64,000 nucleotides of DNA from a bacterium YEK0313 (GTDB lineage Bacteria > Pseudomonadota > Alphaproteobacteria > Rhizobiales > Phreatobacteraceae): the NCBI GenBank assembly GCA_000751295.2, contig CCMO02000001.1, forward strand, positions 434,001 to 498,000, read 5' to 3'. Below are positions 16,880 through 25,717 of this stretch, one piece after another; positions within the stretch are counted from its first letter, which is position 1, and each line of letters starts with the position of its first letter. The position numbers and the translations under genes are program-made. The notes under the pieces are model-generated. The model worked only from the letters and a program-made list of their open reading frames with translations, was not told where the DNA came from and searched no databases.

Positions 16880-17003
16880 CAGGCCTGAAGCGCCCGATAG
16901 CGCAGGCGGCACCCGTCCGCTGCCTCATCCGGAATGCCTCCCCCGAAAGGGGCGCATGACCCGCCCGCGCGTTCCGATCTAACCTCGGAGCGAGCGAAGG
17001 ATC

Positions 17004-18170
17004 ATGCCCATGCCCGCCGGATTCCGTTTCGACCCCTGCGACCTCCCGGAGGACGCGACACGCGAATTGCGGCGCGAGCTGCGCAGCTTTCTCGCCGAGA
17101 TTTCCGCCCATTGGACGACGGCCGACCGCGCGCGGTCGTGGATCGCCTTCGACCGCGACTTCAGCCGCGCCGTCGGCAAGCGCGGCTGGATCGGCATGAC
17201 CTGGCCGAAGGCCTATGGCGGCGGCGCGCGCTCGGCTTTCGAGCGCTATGTCATGCTCGAGGAGATGCTGGCCGCCGGCGCGCCCGTCGGCGCGCACTGG
17301 ATCGCCGACCGGCAGAGCGGCCCCCTGATCCTGAGGGTCGGCACCGAGAGCCAGAAGCGTGAGATCCTGCCGCGCATCGCCCGTGGCGAGCTCGCCTTCT
17401 GCATCGGCCTCAGCGAGCCCGATTCCGGCTCGGACCTCGCCTCGCTCCGCTCGCGCGCCACCCGCGTCACCGGCGGCTGGCGGCTCGACGGCGCGAAGAT
17501 CTGGACCACCAACGCCCATCACTGCGACTTCATGATCGGGCTGTTCCGAACCGCGCCGGCGACGGAGACGAGCCGCCATGCCGGGCTGTCGCAGTTCATG
17601 ATCGACCTCACCGCCTCCGGCATCGAGATCCGGCCGATCGCCGACCTCACCGGCGAGCGCCATTTCAACGAAGTGCGTTTCGACGGGGTCTTCGTTCCCG
17701 AGGACATGATCATCGGCCGCGAAGGTGACGGCTGGGCCCAGGTCAATGCCGAACTGGCCTTCGAGCGCAGCGGGCCCGACCGCTACCTCAGCGCCTTCCC
17801 ATTGCTCTCGCCGGCCATCGACGCCGTCGGCAAGACCGGCTTCTCGACCGAGACGGCGCGTGATCTCGGCCGGATGGTGGCACGGCTCGCGACCCTGCGG
17901 GCCATGTCGCTTTCTGTCGCCGGCATGCTGGAGGCCGGCGCGACGCCGCTCAACGAGGCCGCGCTCGTCAAGGATCTCGGCGTCGATCTCGAACAGGCGA
18001 CGCCGCAGTTCATCGAGGACCTCGTCGGCCTGCCGCCCGGCTTTTCCGACCCCGGCGGCCTCGCCGCGGCCACCGCCTTCGTCACCCAGGTGGCGCCGAC
18101 CTTCTCGCTGCGGGGCGGCACCCGCGAAATCATGCGCGGCCTCACGGCCCGCGGCCTGGGCCTGAGGTGA
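17004..18170 (+). CDS. Acyl-CoA dehydrogenase, large subunit type
   Basis: A 388-residue flavoprotein with WIGMTWPKAYGGG (N-terminal domain), FCIGLSEPDSGSDLASLRSR (FAD loop), WRLDGAKIWTTNAHH (beta domain) and the C-terminal SLRGGTREIMRGLTARGLGL. FERSGPDR in the helical domain may carry the base used by this subgroup. It is paired with the next, poorly conserved acyl-CoA dehydrogenase gene, an arrangement seen for heteromeric dehydrogenases of branched, alicyclic or steroid side-chain CoA esters. It heads a three-gene operon. Confidence 0.88.
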   Translation: MPMPAGFRFDPCDLPEDATRELRRELRSFLAEISAHWTTADRARSWIAFDRDFSRAVGKRGWIGMTWPKAYGGGARSAFERYVMLEEMLAAGAPVGAHWIADRQSGPLILRVGTESQKREILPRIARGELAFCIGLSEPDSGSDLASLRSRATRVTGGWRLDGAKIWTTNAHHCDFMIGLFRTAPATETSRHAGLSQFMIDLTASGIEIRPIADLTGERHFNEVRFDGVFVPEDMIIGREGDGWAQVNAELAFERSGPDRYLSAFPLLSPAIDAVGKTGFSTETARDLGRMVARLATLRAMSLSVAGMLEAGATPLNEAALVKDLGVDLEQATPQFIEDLVGLPPGFSDPGGLAAATAFVTQVAPTFSLRGGTREIMRGLTARGLGLR

Positions 18171-18175
18171 CCGCG

Positions 18176-19231
18176 ATGGACCTGGCCAGCATCATCGGCG
18201 ATCAGCTCGCCCGGCTTCTCACCGAACATGTCGACCGCAAGACGCTCGCGGCGGCCGAGGCCGGCGCCTGGTCCGCCGCGCTCTGGGACGCGGTCGCGGC
18301 CTTCGAGCTGCCGCGCGCCCTCGTCGCGGAGGAGCAGGGCGGCCACGGGCTCGCCTGGTCCGATGCTGGTGCCGTGCTGCATCTGGCCGGCCGCTTCGCC
18401 GCGCCGATCCCGCTCGGCGAGACCATGATCGCGGCGGCCCTGCTCGCCGAGGCCGGCATCGCCATCCCCGACGGCGCCATGACCATTGCCGACGGCCGGC
18501 CGCTCGCCCTGACCGAGGGCCGGCTCGACGGCCGCCTGCCGGCGGTGGCCTTCGGCCGGTCGGCCGGCCATCTCGTCACGGTGACGGGGCCGAAGGACGC
18601 CGCGCGGCTCTGCCTCGTCGATCTCGGTGCGGCGGAGACCGAACCGCTGAACAGCACCGGGCGCGACGGCCGGGACGATGTGGTGCTGCGCGGCATCCAA
18701 CCGGTGGCAACAGCCCCGGCCGGGCCCGGCGGCGCGCAGCGGATCCTCGTTCTCGGCGCGCTGATGCGGGCGAGCCAGATCGCCGGCGCGCTCCGCAAGC
18801 TGCTCGACCTCTCCGTCGATTACGCCAATACGCGCCAGCAGTTCGGCCGGCCGATCGGTCGGTTCCAGGCCATCCAGCAATCGCTGGCCCAACTCGTCGC
18901 CGAGGTCGCGGCGGCGGAAGTCGCCGCGATCACCGGCTGGCGCGCGCTCGACCGGGACGCGGCGCGGCCCGACGCGGCCAGCTTCGAGGCGGCGGTCGCG
19001 CGCATCCGCACGAGCGAGGCGGCCAGGATCGGCGCCGCGGTCGCCCACCAGGTGCATGGCGCGATCGGCGTCACCGACGAGCATATGCTGCACTATTTCA
19101 CCCGCCGCCTCTGGCTCTGGCGCCTGGAGTTCGGCGCCGAATCCTGGTGGGCCGAGGAGCTCGGCGCACGCGTGCTGGCCGCCGGCGGCGACCGGCTCTG
19201 GCCCCTCCTGACACGAGACGACATGCCATGA
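18176..19231 (+). CDS. Acyl-CoA dehydrogenase, second subunit
   Basis: A 351-residue acyl-CoA dehydrogenase homologue. The N-terminal part is divergent, while the C-terminal helical domain is clear (DYANTRQQFGRPIGRFQAIQ; HQVHGAIGVTDEHMLHYFTR). I chose the ATG at 18176, six bases after GAGGTG; a GTG at 18167 overlapping the previous stop is possible. The pairing, and the loss of the usual EPxxGSD loop in this partner, suggest a heteromeric enzyme with the preceding protein. Its end overlaps the hydratase start. Confidence 0.85.
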   Translation: MDLASIIGDQLARLLTEHVDRKTLAAAEAGAWSAALWDAVAAFELPRALVAEEQGGHGLAWSDAGAVLHLAGRFAAPIPLGETMIAAALLAEAGIAIPDGAMTIADGRPLALTEGRLDGRLPAVAFGRSAGHLVTVTGPKDAARLCLVDLGAAETEPLNSTGRDGRDDVVLRGIQPVATAPAGPGGAQRILVLGALMRASQIAGALRKLLDLSVDYANTRQQFGRPIGRFQAIQQSLAQLVAEVAAAEVAAITGWRALDRDAARPDAASFEAAVARIRTSEAARIGAAVAHQVHGAIGVTDEHMLHYFTRRLWLWRLEFGAESWWAEELGARVLAAGGDRLWPLLTRDDMP

Positions 19232-20031
19232 CCTCATTCCTCGACATTTCCCGCGACGGCGCGATCGTCACCCTGACGATGAACCGGCCGGAGGAGCGCA
19301 ACGCCATTTCCGACGTGGAAAGCTGCGACGAGTTCGTCGAGGCCTGCCGCGCGATCACTGCTGACACCTCGATCGCGGCGGTGATCCTCACCGGCGCCGG
19401 CGCCTCCTTCAGCGCCGGCGGCAACCTGAAGAAGATGCGCGACCGGTCCGGCTTCGCGCCGCGCGAGAACCCGATTGCGACGCGCAACAGCTACCGGCGC
19501 AGCGTCCAGCGCATCCCGCTTGCCCTCTATGACCTGGAAGTACCGGTCATCGCCGCCGTCAACGGCCATGCCATCGGCGTCGGCCTCGATCTCGCCTGCA
19601 TGTGCGACATCCGCATCGCGTCCGACAAGGCGGTCTTCGCCGAAAGCTTCGTCAAGCTCGGCATCATCCCTGGCGACGGCGGCGCCTGGCTGCTGCCGCG
19701 TGTCGTCGGCATGTCCAAGGCGGCCGAGATGACCTTCACCGGCGACACCCTGTCGGCGGAGGAGGCCAAGGCCTGCGGCCTCGTGTCCAAGGTGGTGCCG
19801 CATGACGAGCTGATGCCGGAGGCGCGTGCGCTTGCCGGGCGGATCGCCGCCAATCCGGCAACCGCCCTGCGCTTCTCCAAGCGGCTGCTGCGCGAGGGCC
19901 AGCATGTCAGGCTCGACACGCTGCTCGAGCTCTCCGCCGCCTTCCAGGCCATGGCGCATGAAACCGAGGACCACCGCGAGGCGGTGGACGCCTGGCTCGA
20001 GAAGCGCAAGCCGGTGTTCCGCGGCCGTTAG
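19228..20031 (+). CDS. Enoyl-CoA hydratase/isomerase family protein
   Basis: A 267-residue crotonase with NRPEERNAIS near residue 18, the first oxyanion segment FSAGGNLKKM, the second VNGHAIGVGLDLACMCDIRI, and ESFVKLGIIPGDGGAWLLPR. It overlaps the preceding dehydrogenase by four bases (ATGA). It probably hydrates the enoyl-CoA made by the two dehydrogenases. The substrate chain is unknown. Confidence 0.87.
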   Translation: MTSFLDISRDGAIVTLTMNRPEERNAISDVESCDEFVEACRAITADTSIAAVILTGAGASFSAGGNLKKMRDRSGFAPRENPIATRNSYRRSVQRIPLALYDLEVPVIAAVNGHAIGVGLDLACMCDIRIASDKAVFAESFVKLGIIPGDGGAWLLPRVVGMSKAAEMTFTGDTLSAEEAKACGLVSKVVPHDELMPEARALAGRIAANPATALRFSKRLLREGQHVRLDTLLELSAAFQAMAHETEDHREAVDAWLEKRKPVFRGR

Positions 20032-20036
20032 GAAAT

Positions 20037-20146
20037 GGCGAATAGTGAGTGGCGAGTGGCGAGTGGCGGGTCGGGGCACGGAGGACGTGGTTCCCTCGCG
20101 GCCGGACCCTGCTCCGCTATTCGCCACTCGCCATTCGCTATTCGCC
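20037..20146. repeat. Imperfect inverted repeat built of GCGAGTG/GCGAATA units
   Basis: Two 32-base arms, 20037-20068 and 20115-20146, are inverted copies with about four mismatches. Each arm is itself a short tandem array of the type GGCGAATAG, GGCGAGTGG. The loop is about 46 bases. It lies between the hydratase stop and the aminotransferase start and may work as a hairpin in mRNA. Similar ATTCGCCACTCGCC-type intergenic repeats are, as I recall, common in Hyphomicrobiales genomes. Confidence 0.8.
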
Positions 20147-20162
20147 AACTCCGGGGGCCGAA

Positions 20163-21245
20163 GTGTTCGAACGTCAGAACGTCGCCGACATGGCGGGCTA
20201 TGTGCCCGGAGCGCAGCCCGATGGCCTGGTCGTCGCCAAACTCAACACCAACGAGAACCCCTATCCGCCGGCGCCCGCCGTGATGGCCGCGCTCGGCACG
20301 ATCGACCCGGATGCGCTGCGTCGCTATCCGGACCCGATGGCACGCAGCTTCCGTGCGGCCGCCGCCCGCCTCCATGGCGTCACGCCGGACCATGTCATCG
20401 CCACCAATGGCGGCGACGAGCTCCTGCGCCTTGCCTTCACCACCTTTCTCGACCCCGGCGGCGTGGTCGGCCTCGCGGATCCCAGCTATTCCCTCTATCC
20501 GGTCCTCGCCGCCATTCAGGGCAGCCGGCTCTGTCGCGTACCGCTCGAGGCCGACTGGTCGACGGCGCCCGACATGGCCGCCGTGTGGAACCGGGCGGGA
20601 GCGCGGCTCGCCGTCCTCGTCAATCCGCATGCCCCGTCCGGCCGACTCGCCACGGTCGACGAGATCGTCGCCGTCGCCCGGACCTTCGCAGGCGTGCTGC
20701 TGGTCGACGAGGCCTATGTCGACTTCGTCGATCCAGCCCTCGGTCACGACGTGCTGCCGGTCGTCCGCAGCCTGCCGAACGTCATGCTGCTGCGCACGAT
20801 GAGCAAGGGCTATTCGCTCGCCGGCCTGCGCTTCGCCTATGGGCTCGGCGCCCCCGCGCTGATCGCGCCGATGCTGACCAAGACCAAGGATTCCTACAAT
20901 GTCGACGCCATCTCGCAGAAGCTGGCCGAGACGGCTCTCGACCACCGCGCGCATGCCGCCGCCGGCTGGGCGCTGATCCGGGCCGAACGCGCGCGGCTCG
21001 CAGCGGCGCTCGCCGCGCGCGGCCTTGCCTCCGCCGCCTCACAGACCAACTTCCTGCTCGCCGATGTCCCCGCCACGGTTCCCGGCGGCGCGGCCGAACT
21101 GCACCGCCGCCTGCAGGACGAAGGGATCTTCGTGCGCTGGTTCGATCAGGACGGACTGCGCCAGCGCCTGCGCATCACCATCGGCAGCGCTGACGAGAAC
21201 ACGGCGCTCCTCGCCGCGATCGACAGGCTCACGGCGCCGGGCTGA
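20163..21245 (+). CDS. hisC: Histidinol-phosphate-type aminotransferase
   Basis: About 360 residues of a fold-type I PLP aminotransferase: the N-terminal phosphate-site segment LNTNENPYPPAP, TNGGDELLRLAF, VNPHAPSGRL, LLVDEAYVDF and the PLP-lysine block TMSKGYSLAGLRFAYG. The sequence is HisC-like throughout. The frame is open upstream to an ATG at 20049, but that lies inside the inverted repeat; the natural start is probably the GTG at 20163, preceded by a purine-rich GGGGG. It transfers an amino group from glutamate to imidazole-acetol phosphate, or acts on an aromatic keto acid. No other his genes are near. Confidence 0.82.
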   Translation: MFERQNVADMAGYVPGAQPDGLVVAKLNTNENPYPPAPAVMAALGTIDPDALRRYPDPMARSFRAAAARLHGVTPDHVIATNGGDELLRLAFTTFLDPGGVVGLADPSYSLYPVLAAIQGSRLCRVPLEADWSTAPDMAAVWNRAGARLAVLVNPHAPSGRLATVDEIVAVARTFAGVLLVDEAYVDFVDPALGHDVLPVVRSLPNVMLLRTMSKGYSLAGLRFAYGLGAPALIAPMLTKTKDSYNVDAISQKLAETALDHRAHAAAGWALIRAERARLAAALAARGLASAASQTNFLLADVPATVPGGAAELHRRLQDEGIFVRWFDQDGLRQRLRITIGSADENTALLAAIDRLTAPG

Positions 21246-21597
21246 AGCCGGCTTCGTGGGCCGCGCGGCTGTCCTCCGGCGCCTCCTCGCGGCGATCGTT
21301 CATGCCGTAGTCGCGCAGCACCGATGCGACCCTCAGGCGATAGTCGCGGAAGATGCCGCCGCGGCCGGCCGCCTGCGTCGCGCGATGACGGATCTGGTTG
21401 CGCCAGGCGGCCACCGCCGCCTCGTCGCGCCAGAACGACAGCGACAGGAGCTTGTCCGGGTCGGTCAGGCTCTGGAAGCGCTCGACCGAAATGAAGCCGT
21501 CCATGGCCATGAGATCGTCGCGCAGCCTGGCTGCCAGCGCCATATAGTCGCCCTTGCGGCCTTCGGCCGGCGAGACCTCGAAAATGACCGCGATCAT
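21229..21597 (-). CDS. Antibiotic-biosynthesis-monooxygenase (ABM) domain protein
   Basis: A 122-residue protein with a dimeric ferredoxin-like ABM fold: MIAVIFEVSPAEGRKGDYMA, DGFISVERFQSL, LLSLSFWRDEAAVAAWRNQ, and a conserved end, RDYRLRVASVLRDYG. Such proteins are small oxygenases or heme-binding factors; the function here is unknown. Its last 17 bases overlap the end of the convergent hisC gene. Confidence 0.8.
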   Translation of the reverse strand: MIAVIFEVSPAEGRKGDYMALAARLRDDLMAMDGFISVERFQSLTDPDKLLSLSFWRDEAAVAAWRNQIRHRATQAAGRGGIFRDYRLRVASVLRDYGMNDRREEAPEDSRAAHEAGFSPAP

Positions 21598-21992
21598 GAC
21601 ATCCTCCGCGCCGCGTCGAGAAAACCGATTGTAGCGCGATAACGATCGCCCAGGCCGTCCTCAGGATGCATGAGATATGTGCCTGTGGCGATCTTGATGT
21701 GGCGGATCCGCCGCCGCGGCCGGCGCATCCGCGAGCCAGCCGGCGTCCCTGGCGAGGCTGTCCCCCCGCTCCGGATGATGGCGACCGGTGCGCCGATCAG
21801 GTCCGCCTCATGTCCGTGCCGGCCAGGCCGCAACAATACCGGCGCGGGGACGATCGGGAGCACACACCGCCGGCGGCGAGCGCCATGCTCGCCGGCAGCG
21901 GCCGGACCGCTGCCAGCCGGGCCTTGGCCCGGAGGTCCAAGGGAAACGGGCTGCACGACGGTTCGCTTCCCGGCGAACCGTCGGCGACCGCC
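21598..21992. other. 395-base stretch without a convincing gene
   Basis: The minus strand is open from 21956 to 21594, ending in an ATGA overlap with the ABM gene, but the encoded residues are proline-, glycine- and arginine-rich and resemble no family I know. A GC-only hairpin (CCGGGCC-TT-GGCCCGG, 21918-21933) lies downstream of the binding-protein gene without a T-run. I see no promoter, RNA gene or mobile element. Confidence 0.4.
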
Positions 21993-23564
21993 TCACACCC
22001 GCCGCAGCGACCAGGGATAGGGCGCCGATCCGGTGAGCATGCCGGTCAGGCTCTTGCGATAGGCCGTCTTGATGGTGAACTGGCCGAGCGGCACGGTCGC
22101 CACCTCCTCGAGCGCCAGGCGTGCAAGCTCGGTCGCCGCCTTCTTCTGCCCGGCCTCGTCGGGGGCGAAGAGCCATTCGTCGACGAGCTGTTCGGAGCGT
22201 GGATTGGTCCACCAGCCGAACCAGCCGCTCAGCCCCGGGCCACGCACCAGGTTGGAGGTTGCCGGGCTGCCCCAGCCGTCGGTCGGGCCCAGCGTGTGGA
22301 AGATGCTCCAGCCGCCCTTGTCGACCGTTTCGCGGTTGTTGCGCCGCTGGATCACGGTGCCCCAGTCGCTTTCGGCCAGGTCGATGTTCATGCCGATCTT
22401 GCGCAGCACGTCGGCGGTCACCTGGCCAAGCGGGCCGATGTCGGGGAAATCGGTCGGATTGATGATCACCACCTTCTCGCCGGCATAGCCCGAAGCCTTC
22501 AGCGCGGCGGTGGCTTTCTCGATGCTCTGCGGCATCAGGTCTTCCTGCTCGCCGGCATAATAGGGCGTGCCGAAACCCCAGAGGCTGCGGCAGACCTTCC
22601 AGGACGAGGTATCGTCGCCCTGGCTCGCCCGCATGTATTCTTCCTGGTTCACTGCCATCCGCACCGCCTGGCGCACGCGGATATTGTCGAAGGGCGGCTG
22701 CAGGTGGTTGAGCCGCATGACGGCGGTGCGCCCGGCCAGGTCGATGACCTCGCGGACGATGTCGCGGTTGCGCGCCAGCATGGGCTGCAGATCCGACAGC
22801 GGCCGTTCCCACCAGTCGATCTCGCCGCGCATCAGCGCGTTGGCGGCGGTCGCGGCATCCGGAATGATGAGCCATTCGACGCGCGGGAAATGGGCGACCT
22901 TGCCGCCGGCATTGCGGCTCGGCGGCTCCTGGCGCGGCACATAGCCGTCGAACTTCTCGTAGACCGCGCGGCTGCCGGAATTGTATTCGGACGGCAGGAA
23001 GCGGTAGGGGCCGGAGCCGACCACTTCGGTGATCTGCTTGTTGCCGTCGGTGACGGCGAGCCTCTCCGGCATGACGAAGGGCGGATTGTCGGCCTTGCCG
23101 AGCGCGTCGAGCAGCAGCGGGAAGGCACGGGTCAGGCGGATCTCCAGCGTCCGGTCGTCGACGCCGACGAAGTCCTCGGTGACCTTGGCCAGCGTCTGGC
23201 CGAAAATGTCGCGCTGGCACCAGCGCTTCAGGCTCGCCGCGCAATCGACCGCGCGCACCGGGCTGCCGTCGTGGAACTTCAGCCCCTCGCGCAGGCGGAT
23301 GCGCCATTTCCGGCCATCGGCGCTGACCTCGTAGCTCTCGGCCATCTGCGGCTGCGGCTTGAGCTTGGCATCCTGGCCGAACAGCGTGTCGTAGACGTAG
23401 TAGCCGTGATTGTTGGTCACCGTCGCCGTCGTCCAGATCGGGTCGAGCGAGGTGAGATTGGCCTGCGGCACGAAGCGCAAGGTCATGGCGCGCTGGTCCT
23501 GGGCAAGCGCCGGCGCAGCGAGCAGGGAAGCGGCAGCACTTTTGAGAAGCGTACGACGGTCCAT
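21993..23564 (-). CDS. Peptide/nickel-type ABC substrate-binding protein (family 5)
   Basis: A 523-residue periplasmic protein with a twin-arginine-like signal (MDRRTLLKSAAASLLAAPAL) ending near ALAQ. The mature family 5 segments are LDPIWTTATVTNNHGYYVYD, MAESYEVSADGRKWRIRLRE, GLKFHDGSPV, VGSGPYRFLP and NIRVRQAVRMAVNQEEYMRA. No permease or ATPase is adjacent; the next genes upstream on the same strand are the beta-lactamase-like genes and an amidase. The ligand may be a peptide or peptide-like compound. Confidence 0.9.
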   Translation of the reverse strand: MDRRTLLKSAAASLLAAPALAQDQRAMTLRFVPQANLTSLDPIWTTATVTNNHGYYVYDTLFGQDAKLKPQPQMAESYEVSADGRKWRIRLREGLKFHDGSPVRAVDCAASLKRWCQRDIFGQTLAKVTEDFVGVDDRTLEIRLTRAFPLLLDALGKADNPPFVMPERLAVTDGNKQITEVVGSGPYRFLPSEYNSGSRAVYEKFDGYVPRQEPPSRNAGGKVAHFPRVEWLIIPDAATAANALMRGEIDWWERPLSDLQPMLARNRDIVREVIDLAGRTAVMRLNHLQPPFDNIRVRQAVRMAVNQEEYMRASQGDDTSSWKVCRSLWGFGTPYYAGEQEDLMPQSIEKATAALKASGYAGEKVVIINPTDFPDIGPLGQVTADVLRKIGMNIDLAESDWGTVIQRRNNRETVDKGGWSIFHTLGPTDGWGSPATSNLVRGPGLSGWFGWWTNPRSEQLVDEWLFAPDEAGQKKAATELARLALEEVATVPLGQFTIKTAYRKSLTGMLTGSAPYPWSLRRV

Positions 23565-23706
23565 GGGAGCACTCCGGTATGCAGGGGCGCTCAGTCCAGA
23601 CGATCTGCAACCCGCGCGTCAACCCGTGGCACGACATGGCGCCCAGCCGGCGGCCGCGACGCGGTGGCGCAGCCGCGCGACGGGGCGGCACGGGAGGGCC
23701 GGCGCC

Positions 23707-24592
23707 TCAGACGCTGGCAGCGACCAGGCCCGCCGCTTCGGCGATGACGGCGCTCCGCGCCTCGCCCGACGCGTCCTTCTTGACGTAGTAGATCGACAGG
23801 ATCACCGGCGGGCGGCCAGGCGGCCAGATGATGCCGACATCGCTGGTCTCGCCGGCGAGCCCGGCGCCAGTCTTGTCGCCGACGCGCCAGCCGTGCGGCA
23901 GTCCCGCCCGGATGCGCGCCTCGCCGGTCCGGCATGCCACGAGCCAGGCGGTGAGCTGGGCGCGCGAAGTCGGCCTCAGCACGTCGCCCAGCAGCAGGCG
24001 GTGGATGTTCTGCCCCATGGCGGCCGGCGAGGTGGTGTCCCTGGGATCGTCGGGCGCGACCACGATCAGCTCCGGGAGCTTGCGGTCGAGGCGCGTGACG
24101 GAATCGCCGAGCGTTCGGATGAAGCGGGTGAGCCGGGCCGGGCCGCCGCAGATCTCGATGAGGAGATTGCCCGCGGTATTGTCGCTGACCACGATGGCCG
24201 CCTCGCAGATTTCGGCAACCGTCAGCCCCGGCGCGCCGGCGCGCGGCGCGGTGATCGGCGAGGACGGCACGACCTCGCCCGGCGTGTAGATGATCCGGCG
24301 GTCGAGCCGCTCCTCGCGATTGTCGATGCGGGCCAGGATATGGGCGACGGCGAGCAGCTTGAAGGTGCTGCACAGGGCAAAGCGCTCGTCCGCCCGATGG
24401 CCCGTGCGGGCGCGCGTCGCAGTGTCGAAGACGGCGACGCCCGCGCCCGCCGCAACGGGCCTCGAGCGCGGCGAAACGGCCGGCCAGGGCCGCGGCCGGC
24501 GAGATGCGCGACGTCAGGACGACCGGAGCCGTAACGAGGGCGCCGCACAGCACGCGGCGTCCAAGGCCCGGCGATATGCGCTGCGACGACAT
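23707..24592 (-). pseudogene. Class A beta-lactamase-like gene, copy 1, frameshifted
   Basis: The start (MSSQRISPGLGRRVLCG, ATG at 24592) and RFAALEARCGGR are in one frame. The rest, from GVAVFDTAT to the stop at 23707, is in another; the break is about 24437-24452. The downstream frame is closed by a stop at 24516-24514, and its first ATG (24270) lies after the active-site serine, so no intact product exists unless there is a sequencing error. Motifs kept are CSTFK, VSDNTAGN and DKTGAG. The omega loop reads KLPELIVVAPDDPRD: the Glu166 and Asn170 positions are Leu and Ile. It lies 40 bases after copy 2. Confidence 0.8.
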
Positions 24593-24632
24593 GGCACCAC
24601 ACCCCCTGGCGGCCTGCCGGGCCTCCGCCCTC

Positions 24633-25511
24633 TCAAAGATCCGCCACCACGAGCCGCGTCGCCTCGGCGATCACCGCATTGCGCACCGCGGCGCTGGCGC
24701 CGGCCTTGACATAATAGAACGACAGGATGAGCGGCGCACGACCCGGCGGCCAGGCGATGGCGATGTCGTTGCATTCGCCGCCGCGGCCCGAGCCGGTCTT
24801 GTCGCCGACCCGCCAGCCGTGCGGCAGGCCGGCGCGGATGCGCTCGTCGCCGGTGCGGTTCGCCACCAGCCAGGCGGTGAGCTGGGCGCGCGAAGCCGGC
24901 CGCAGCGCTTCGCCAAGGAGCAGCCGCCTGACATTCTCCGCCATGGCGCGCGGCGAGGTGGTGTCGTTGGCATCATTCGGGCCGGAAGCCGCGAAAGGCG
25001 CGAGGTGGTCGACACGCGTCACGGTGTCGCCCAGCGCCCGGCAATAGCCGGTAAGGCCGGCCGGGCCGCCCGCGGCGCCGACCAGCAGGTTGCCGGCGGT
25101 GCTGTCGCTGACGGTGATCGCCGCCTCGCAAAGCTCGGCCAGCGTCATGCCCGGGCCCCCGAGACGCCGTGCGGCGATCGGCGAATGGGACACGACGTCG
25201 CCGGGGCGGACGACGATGCGCCGGTCGAGCCGGTCCTCGCCGCGCTCGACCCGGGCCAGCGCATGCGCCGCCGCAAGGAACTTCACGGTACTGCACATGG
25301 CAAAGCGCTCGTCGGCCCGGTGGCCGGCGCTCGCGCCGCTGGCCGTATCGATGATCGCGGCGCCGAGGCGACCGCCGCGGCGCGTTTCCAGCGCCCTCAG
25401 GCGGTCGCCGAGCCCTGCTCCGAGCGCTGCGAGGATCGGGCAGACGAGAACGAAAGGCGCAGCCAGCAGCGGGCCGGCGATCGCAAGGCGGCGCGTGACG
25501 GGATGGGACAT
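24633..25511 (-). CDS. Class A beta-lactamase-like protein, copy 2, lacks Glu166
   Basis: A 292-residue serine beta-lactamase/transpeptidase-fold protein with an N-terminal hydrophobic signal (TRRLAIAGPLLAAPFVLVC). Ser74 and Lys77 are in CSTVKF, the SDN triad is SDS (135-137), and KTGSG is intact near 239. The omega loop reads VDHLAPFAASGPNDANDTTS, so the deacylating glutamate (position of residue 171) is Ala, and Asn170 is also lost. It may be acylated by a beta-lactam yet should release it poorly, so binding, sensing or another hydrolytic role is possible. The start at 25511 is chosen over an upstream one at 25691 because the signal begins there. Confidence 0.85.
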   Translation of the reverse strand: MSHPVTRRLAIAGPLLAAPFVLVCPILAALGAGLGDRLRALETRRGGRLGAAIIDTASGASAGHRADERFAMCSTVKFLAAAHALARVERGEDRLDRRIVVRPGDVVSHSPIAARRLGGPGMTLAELCEAAITVSDSTAGNLLVGAAGGPAGLTGYCRALGDTVTRVDHLAPFAASGPNDANDTTSPRAMAENVRRLLLGEALRPASRAQLTAWLVANRTGDERIRAGLPHGWRVGDKTGSGRGGECNDIAIAWPPGRAPLILSFYYVKAGASAAVRNAVIAEATRLVVADL

Positions 25512-25633
25512 GGAACGGAATCCGAGAAGAAGCGTGACCTGCAGCGGCCGCCTTTTGATCGGGCCATCGGCAAGCGAAGCCGCGGCCCATTTGCGGCCGG
25601 ACGAAGGCCTTGTCGCGCCGGACCGGCGACAAG

Positions 25634-25651
25634 GATTGCAGCAAGATTGCA
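25634..25651 (-). promoter_or_regulatory. Direct repeat TGCAATC-N4-TGCAATC upstream of copy 2
   Basis: GATTGCA occurs at 25634-25640 and 25645-25651 on the plus strand, an 11-base period, about 125 bases before the start codon of copy 2. The same arrangement lies upstream of copy 3. It is probably an activator or repressor site carried along by gene duplication. No ampR-like regulator is adjacent. Confidence 0.5.
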
Positions 25652-25717
25652 CGGGCGTCCGGCAAGCCCGATGCGGCGCCCGGAACGGCATCAGCCGCTC
25701 CGGGCGATCGCGGGAAA

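Noticed and set aside
20037..20146. Rho-independent terminator of the hydratase operon
   Set aside because: The arms are long and imperfect and no T-run follows; its internal unit structure fits a dispersed repeat better.
21594..21956. 120-residue frame overlapping the ABM gene start by four bases
   Set aside because: The coupling overlap is tempting, but residue composition is GC-driven, there is no ribosome site and I see no similarity to any family.
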